Source of the DNA: Limnochordia bacterium
GTDB taxonomy: Bacteria; Bacillota; Limnochordia; Darwinibacteriales; B1SED10-159
DNA: 10,165 nucleotides
NCBI GenBank assembly: GCA_007132255.1
Contig: SLOZ01000360.1
Coordinates: 1-10,165 of the forward strand
Reading direction: 5' to 3'
Part shown: piece by piece, positions 6,541 to 10,165 of the stretch
Layout of the letters: every line of letters begins with the position of its first letter
Numbering within the stretch: the stretch's first letter is position 1
Notes under the pieces: model-generated
Databases searched by the model: none
What the model saw: the letters and a program-made list of their open reading frames with translations, nothing else
Told to the model about the DNA's origin: nothing
Program-made: the position numbers and the translations under genes

Positions 6541-7134
6541 ATGCTCCAATCATACCGCTGTACTGCTCAGGAAGTGGAAGCCGAGCGGATCGAAAAGAAA
6601 TCGCGCTTTATCGCTCGAGTTGCTCCCGCAGCTACCCAAGAAGCCGCCGAAACCTTTGTGGCCAAAGTCCGCCAGATGCACAGCGACGCCAACCACAATG
6701 TACCGGCCTATATTATCGGAGTGCAGGCCGAGATCCAAAAATGCAGCGATGATGGCGAACCCTCAGGTACTTCGGGAGCCCCTATCTTGGAGGTGCTGAA
6801 GGCGCATACCTTGGTCAATACCGTGGTGGTGGTTACTCGGTATTTCGGTGGAACCTTGTTGGGCCGGGGCGGACTGATCCGTGCTTACGCAGGGACAGCC
6901 AAAGACGCACTGGTCAAGAGTGGTGTCGCTTTGTACACTCCTCATCGGAAAGTGCAGGTCACGGTGGATTACACAGCGGCAGGCCGGATCGAAAACGTGC
7001 TGCAGACGCAGGGGCATGTGCCCACTGCTATCGATTACACAGCAGATGTTACGTTCCATCTATTGCTGTTACCCGAAGCAGCAGAGTCGGTTCGCATGCA
7101 GATTCAAGAACTAACCGCCGATCAGTTTTTGTGA
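6541..7134 (+). CDS. YigZ/IMPACT family protein (UPF0029 + DUF1949)
   Basis: This 197-residue protein belongs to the YigZ family, related to eukaryotic IMPACT, with a proposed but poorly defined role in translation or nucleic-acid binding. The N-terminal domain has the usual KKSRFIARVAP start (19-29). It is followed by the HN.PAYIIG segment (52-60), DDGEPSGTSGAP (70-81) and the UPF0029 signature ending VVTRYFGGTLLGRGG (97-111). The remaining 60 or so residues form the ferredoxin-like DUF1949 domain, slightly short compared with the 200-215 residues usual for the family. The ATG is preceded by GAGGTGA (6528-6534) with six bases of spacing. It diverges from tex. A 72-base gap separates it from the flavin-reductase-like gene, with a weak TTGTGA/TATACG pair there (7129-7156), so co-transcription is possible but not certain. 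Confidence 0.95.
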   Translation: MLQSYRCTAQEVEAERIEKKSRFIARVAPAATQEAAETFVAKVRQMHSDANHNVPAYIIGVQAEIQKCSDDGEPSGTSGAPILEVLKAHTLVNTVVVVTRYFGGTLLGRGGLIRAYAGTAKDALVKSGVALYTPHRKVQVTVDYTAAGRIENVLQTQGHVPTAIDYTADVTFHLLLLPEAAESVRMQIQELTADQFL

Positions 7135-7206
7135 ACGGAAGGCGAAGAAGTATACGGTAAACGAACTGTACCGCTAGAAAGCTAATTTGAAGGGAGCGTT
7201 TAAACA

Positions 7207-7791
7207 TTGAAGAAGATTGTACGAGAACCAGGAACCTGGCTGTATCCCGTGCCAGTGGTTTTGGTGAGCTGTCAAGGTCATGAAGGCCCCCCGAACATCA
7301 TCACGGCGGCTTGGGCCGGCACGGTCTGTTCTGACCCACCCATGGTTAGTGTGTCTGTGCAGCCTCCCCGCCATTCTCATGGTTTGATCAAAGAACGGCA
7401 GGAGTTTGTTGTCAATATTCCTCGAGCTTCCCAGGTCGAAGCCGTGGACTACTGTGGTGTTGTTTCGGGGCGGGATGTGGACAAGTTCGCCAAATGTGAC
7501 TTCACTCCCTTAGCCAGCCAACAAGTATCGGTACCCGGTATCACAGAATGTCCTGTGCAATTGGAATGCAGGGTGCATTCCACGATCCACTTGGGGACGC
7601 ACGATATGTTCATCGGGGAAATATTGGCGGTTACGCACGATGAAGACGTGGTGCAGCAGGGGCGCATTGATTTGGCCCAAGCCGATCCGCTTGTGTACGG
7701 CATGGGCCGCTATTTCAACATGGGCAGCATTCTGGCTATGCACGGCGTTAGCCGTGGCGTTAGCCGTGGCGTTAGCCGTGGAAAGGATTGA
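7207..7791 (+). CDS. Flavin reductase-like FMN-binding split-barrel protein
   Basis: This 194-residue protein of the flavin reductase-like family (PF01613) has an FMN-binding split-barrel fold that typically binds FMN and may reduce flavin with NAD(P)H. The opening WLYPVPVVLVSCQG, then NIITAAWAGTVCSDPPMVSVSV (about 30-51), the R-x-S/T-x-GLI segment (RHSHGLI, 55-61) and EFVVNIP (66-72) are characteristic. A second barrel portion includes HDMFIGEILAV (132-142). The start is TTG 7207 with GAAGGGAG (7189-7195) upstream. The C-terminus is odd: a 12-bp unit repeated three times in frame adds tandem GVSR blocks just before the stop; an ancestral end reading HGVSRGKD would fit. The TPM gene begins only six bases after the stop, so translation is probably coupled, though a functional link is not obvious. 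The precise electron acceptor is not predictable. Confidence 0.9.
   Translation: MKKIVREPGTWLYPVPVVLVSCQGHEGPPNIITAAWAGTVCSDPPMVSVSVQPPRHSHGLIKERQEFVVNIPRASQVEAVDYCGVVSGRDVDKFAKCDFTPLASQQVSVPGITECPVQLECRVHSTIHLGTHDMFIGEILAVTHDEDVVQQGRIDLAQADPLVYGMGRYFNMGSILAMHGVSRGVSRGVSRGKD
7744..7779 (+). repeat. Three perfect 12-bp tandem repeats at the 3' end of the flavin-reductase gene
   Basis: GGCGTTAGCCGT occurs three times head to tail with no mismatch (7744-7755, 7756-7767, 7768-7779). The unit length is a multiple of three, so each copy adds four residues (GVSR) without breaking the frame. Each unit also contains GGC-GTTA-GCC, a small hairpin that could promote slippage. Perfect identity points to recent expansion. 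Confidence 0.95.
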
Positions 7792-7797
7792 CGGCTT

Positions 7798-8544
7798 GTG
7801 CTCATGAAGGTGTTTCGTCGTATTGCAGTCATAGCAGTCTTGTTGATGGTGGCAGTGGGTCCAGCCGCCGGGCAGGGGGATTTTCCTGCGCCCCAGGGCT
7901 ACGTCAGTGATTTTGCGGTGGTGATGGCGGCCAGTGACACAGTCTATGTTAACAATCTGGCTGCACGTTTGGTCGATGACACCGGTGTGGAGTTAGCTGT
8001 AGTTACGGTGTCCAGCACGGCGCCTTATGAGCCGAAAGAGTACGGTGTGCAGCTCTTCAATACGTGGGGCATTGGTGGCCCTGAGGACAGTGGTCTTTTG
8101 GTATTGTTGGCCATGAAAGAAGGGCGCGTGGAAGTAGAAGTGGGCTATGGACTCGAAGGCGTGCTTCCCGATGGTCTCATAGGCGCTGTGCTGGACGAGT
8201 ATGCACTGCCGCAGTTTGAGCAGGGGCAATTCAGTCAAGGTCTGCGCCAGACAGCGGAAGCACTGGCCCGCAGTGTTCAAGATGAAGAGTTTGCCCGCTC
8301 CACGGCAGCTGCTGGTGAGGAAGGTATCAACCCTTGGCTGACGTCGTTTGTTATCTTCCTCCTCATCGCGGTCGTCTTAACCCGCGGTTCGCGGCGTTTT
8401 CCACCGGGTGGCGGTTATGGTGGCCATATACCTAGGGGGCGCAGAAGGCTGGGTCCGTCGGGGTTTCCGCGCGGCAGCGGGTCTAAAGGTGGCTTCGGCG
8501 GTGGCAGCAGCGGCGGTGGCGGAGCTGGCCGTAGTTTCAAGTGA
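7798..8544 (+). CDS. TPM-domain membrane protein (YgcG-like)
   Basis: This 248-residue exported membrane protein carries a TPM domain (PF04536; TLP18.3/Psb32/MOLO-1 family). Its biochemical role in bacteria is unsettled, though the plant relative has been reported as an acid phosphatase. A signal peptide spans about 1-25 (basic start, hydrophobic core, then GPAAGQG). The domain follows at about 28-165, with YVSDFA, VELAVVTVSS, YGVQLFNTWGIG, DSGLLVLLA and VEVEVGYGLEGVLPD as family markers. One transmembrane helix lies at about 180-195. The tail is Arg- and Gly-rich and ends GGGSSGGGGAGRSFK, a common ending of this family. I chose GTG 7798, ten bases after AAAGGA; ATG 7804 is a close alternative two codons in. 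It almost abuts the flavin-reductase gene. LemA, the usual partner of TPM proteins, is encoded downstream. Confidence 0.92.
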   Translation: MLMKVFRRIAVIAVLLMVAVGPAAGQGDFPAPQGYVSDFAVVMAASDTVYVNNLAARLVDDTGVELAVVTVSSTAPYEPKEYGVQLFNTWGIGGPEDSGLLVLLAMKEGRVEVEVGYGLEGVLPDGLIGAVLDEYALPQFEQGQFSQGLRQTAEALARSVQDEEFARSTAAAGEEGINPWLTSFVIFLLIAVVLTRGSRRFPPGGGYGGHIPRGRRRLGPSGFPRGSGSKGGFGGGSSGGGGAGRSFK

Positions 8545-8549
8545 GAATG

Positions 8550-8684
8550 CCCTAGCAGACCTGTTTCATAGAGAACAAAGCGTGGTTTACAGCCGAGTAC
8601 GAAATGCCGCGTAGCAGGCATTACCCCGAGCAGAACAGTCAACGTTGGGCGTTGAAACACGACTATGCAACAGGCCTGCTAGAG
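8550..8684. repeat. Long imperfect inverted repeat with two inner hairpins between the TPM and lemA genes
   Basis: The arms 8550-8571 and 8663-8684 pair at 19 of 22 positions around a 91-base interior. The interior holds AATGCC/GGCATT (8603-8608 with 8617-8622) and CAACG/CGTTG (8640-8644 with 8650-8654), so the whole could fold as a long stem topped by a branched loop. On the minus strand two of the three mismatches become G-U pairs. It fills most of the 175-base gap and contains no convincing open frame or T-tract. Its nature is unknown: a structured RNA, an mRNA-processing element or a small relic mobile repeat are all possible. Confidence 0.5.
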
Positions 8685-8719
8685 CGCCGACCCAAGCCGT
8701 CGAGTCCAGAGGTCGCCAT

Positions 8720-9313
8720 ATGTTCATAGAGAAAGAATGGGGTGGTTTTTTGAAAAAGGTCGTTGTTGTTCTGGTCATCGCTGCTGTGCTCTTGGCGGTC
8801 GGGGCTGGAACCGTTGTTTCGCGATATAATCGATTGGTGGAGTTAGAAAACAATATCGATGCCCGTTGGGCCCAAGTGGAGAACCAGCTGCAGCGGCGAG
8901 CGGACTTGATCCCCAATTTGGTCAGTACCGTTCAAGGTTATGCCAGTCATGAACAGGAGATCTTTGCGGACGTGGCTGATGCCCGCAGTCGGCTTCTGGG
9001 AGCATCGAGTCCCGAAACCCAGATGGAAGCGAACCAAGGTTTAGATAGCGCTCTCGGGAGACTGTTGGCCATCAGCGAAGCATATCCTGATCTAAAGGCC
9101 GACACCAGCTTCATTCGTCTTCAGGATGAACTGGCGGGGACCGAGAACCGCATTGCCGTTGAGCGCATGCGGTACAATGACGCTGTGGAAGTATGGAATC
9201 GCAGTATTCGGCAATTCCCTATGGTACTGCTGGCCAGCACGATGGGTGCAGAAGTGCGCTCGTATTTTCAGGCGACCTCGGGTGCCGCTGACGTTCCGCA
9301 GGTCCAGTTCTAA
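8720..9313 (+). CDS. lemA: LemA family protein
   Basis: LemA is a small membrane-anchored alpha-helical protein of unknown molecular function, widespread in bacteria and often encoded next to TPM-domain proteins. The protein has 197 residues, usual for the family. One N-terminal transmembrane helix spans about 13-34 (VVVVLVIAAVLLAVGAG). The family core follows: YNRLVELENNIDARWAQVEN, then QRRADLIPNLVSTVQGYASHE, later AISEAYPDLKADTSFIRLQD, ENRIAVERMRYNDAV and FP near the end. The ATG at 8720 has AGAGGT six bases upstream. A TTG at 8750 with GGGGTGG upstream is a credible alternative starting just before the helix. A GTG- or ATG-started extension back to 8645 looks non-coding. The gene order TPM-then-LemA is the reverse of the more usual lemA-TPM arrangement. 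A strong terminator follows the stop. Confidence 0.95.
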   Translation: MFIEKEWGGFLKKVVVVLVIAAVLLAVGAGTVVSRYNRLVELENNIDARWAQVENQLQRRADLIPNLVSTVQGYASHEQEIFADVADARSRLLGASSPETQMEANQGLDSALGRLLAISEAYPDLKADTSFIRLQDELAGTENRIAVERMRYNDAVEVWNRSIRQFPMVLLASTMGAEVRSYFQATSGAADVPQVQF

Positions 9314-9318
9314 GCAAA

Positions 9319-9366
9319 ACAGCCGTTTTCCACTGGGCGTAAGCCTGGAAAACGGCTGTCGTTTTT
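9319..9366. terminator. Bidirectional intrinsic terminator between lemA and the glycosyltransferase gene
   Basis: ACAGCCGTTTTCCA (9319-9332) pairs perfectly with TGGAAAACGGCTGT (9346-9359). Inside, GGC-GTAA-GCC closes the top with a GNRA-type tetraloop. On the plus strand it is followed within two bases by TTTTT (9362-9366), terminating lemA. On the minus strand the flank reads GTTTTGC, so it can also end the converging glycosyltransferase transcript. Both stop codons lie within about six bases of the structure. Confidence 0.92.
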
Positions 9367-10165
9367 AATTGCCCCAAGACAGGATGCGGGGCAACCGATG
9401 CGGCTCCTTGGGATCCTGCAGGAGCTCTTCATAAATGTCAACAAGCCGCTGCGCTGTGCTCGTAAGCGAATAGTCGTTGGCGGTTCGACGACCGGCCGCC
9501 TGCATGGAACGGTATTGTTCAGGCTGGGTCAGAAGAATCTCTGTGTGCTCAGCCAGGGCTTCAGCGCTGTTTTCGGTAAGAAATCCGTTGACTCCGTGCT
9601 CTACAATGTCTTCTGAGCCGGTGGCGCGAACGGCTACCACGGGCGTACCGGCTGCCATGGATTCGATGGTGACCAAGCCCTGCGTCTCCGTGACCGAACC
9701 GAAGACAAACACCCTGGCGCTGGCATAGGCTGAGATCACTTCGTCAGCCTGCAGGACACCGGTGAAGTGCACCCGGCGTTCAAGGCTCAGTTCTGCCGCT
9801 TGCTGCTGCAGATGAGCCCGTTCAGGTCCATCGCCAACAAAGACCATGTGCAGAGCGGGATACCCATGGGCCAACTGGCCAAAAGCATCCAAGACAATCT
9901 TCGGGTTCTTCTCTTTCCCTAAACGGCCGACAAACAATAGAATGTCCGCAGCTTCGGGAAGGTGGAAACGTTTGGCCAGAAAAGTGGGGTCCATAGTTCC
10001 ATAGGGCTCCAAATCCACCCCTGTAGGGACACTGGTTACGGGTACATGTAAGCGGTAGATGGACTCCATCATGTCTTTGACTTTCGGAGTGGGAGCGATG
10101 AGATGATCACACTGCCGACAATAATGCTGCAAAAATCGAATGACCATTTGCCTTGTAATGGTACG
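9365..10165 (-). CDS. Glycosyltransferase family 4 (GT-B), C-terminal two thirds; 5' end beyond the window
   Basis: This retaining GT4 glycosyltransferase would transfer a sugar from a nucleotide donor. The reading frame stays open to the right edge, so about 266 C-terminal residues are visible and roughly the first third is missing. The ATG at 10147 is internal. Visible landmarks: CDHLIAPTPKV and VTSVPTGVDLEPY at the inter-domain junction; LLFVGRLGKEKN at the start of the donor domain; MVFVGDGPE; and TETQGLVTIESMAAGTPVVA, containing the E-x7-E pair (106 and 98 residues from the C-terminus) that binds the donor sugar. The TETQGLV form is common in Bacillota enzymes resembling diacylglycerol glucosyltransferases, so a glycolipid product is plausible, but acceptor specificity cannot be read from this half. 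The stop falls at the edge of the shared terminator. Confidence 0.93.
   Translation of the reverse strand, partial: RTITRQMVIRFLQHYCRQCDHLIAPTPKVKDMMESIYRLHVPVTSVPTGVDLEPYGTMDPTFLAKRFHLPEAADILLFVGRLGKEKNPKIVLDAFGQLAHGYPALHMVFVGDGPERAHLQQQAAELSLERRVHFTGVLQADEVISAYASARVFVFGSVTETQGLVTIESMAAGTPVVAVRATGSEDIVEHGVNGFLTENSAEALAEHTEILLTQPEQYRSMQAAGRRTANDYSLTSTAQRLVDIYEELLQDPKEPHRLPRILSWGN

Noticed and set aside
6419..6553. 45-residue N-terminal extension of Tex
   Set aside because: It crosses the tex promoter and overlaps the divergent YigZ start. Family similarity begins at the ATG at 6418, which has a good ribosome binding site.
7155..7173. CGGTA/TACCG hairpin in the gap before the flavin-reductase gene
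   Set aside because: The stem is five pairs with a nine-base loop and no T-run, within chance expectation.
7744..7779. Tandem repeats as a CRISPR array
   Set aside because: The 12-bp units abut with no spacers and are in frame inside a coding gene.
8603..8622. AATGCC/GGCATT hairpin as a terminator of the TPM gene
   Set aside because: The stem is only six pairs and is followed by ACCCC, not a T-run.
8645..8719. N-terminal extension of LemA from 8645
   Set aside because: It runs through the inverted-repeat element, lacks a ribosome binding site and adds residues foreign to LemA.
9365..10147. A complete 260-residue glycosyltransferase starting at ATG 10147
   Set aside because: The acceptor-binding N-terminal domain of the GT-B fold would be missing, no ribosome binding site precedes the ATG, and the frame stays open to the window edge. 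The gene is cut, not short.

Overview
The window looks like chromosomal DNA of a Bacillota (Firmicutes) bacterium of moderate G+C. I base this on strong AGGAGG-type ribosome binding sites, frequent GTG and TTG starts, a short SipS-type signal peptidase I with one membrane anchor, and LexA boxes of the Bacillus DinR type (GAAC-N4-GTTC). No genus can be named from the sequence alone. There are no insertion sequences, phage genes, tRNAs, rRNAs or CRISPR arrays. Most genes are conserved housekeeping families.

Layout. The left edge (1-433, minus) holds the start of a Y-family DNA polymerase-like gene resembling ImuB. Its sigma-A-type promoter carries two LexA boxes. This gene is cut by the window edge and is easy to miss. 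Diverging from it is a two-gene operon: a TIM-barrel amidohydrolase (592-1641) and a PhnP-like metallo-beta-lactamase-fold hydrolase (1656-2414). Next come signal peptidase I with its own TATAAT box (2514-3071), a strong stem-loop (3084-3126) and a patatin-like phospholipase (3236-4243). The patatin gene converges on the RNA-binding transcription accessory protein Tex (4265-6418, minus). Divergent from tex are a YigZ/IMPACT protein (6541-7134), a flavin-reductase-like split-barrel protein (7207-7791) and a TPM-domain membrane protein (7798-8544). A region with a long imperfect inverted repeat (8550-8684) follows, then LemA (8720-9313). A shared bidirectional terminator (9319-9366) separates lemA from a GT4 glycosyltransferase (minus) that runs off the right edge.

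How the genes relate. Signal peptidase, patatin, TPM and LemA all bear on the cell envelope. Tex and YigZ are nucleic-acid or translation-associated proteins. TPM and LemA are a recurrent pair in bacteria and are probably linked here. The other neighbours look like ordinary clustering of unrelated genes.

Most worth following up: the SOS-controlled polymerase-like gene, which appears to have lost its catalytic acidic residues, and the paired-arm element between the TPM and lemA genes. The 12-bp in-frame repeat at the end of the flavin-reductase gene is a smaller curiosity. I did not find a clearly new multi-gene system.
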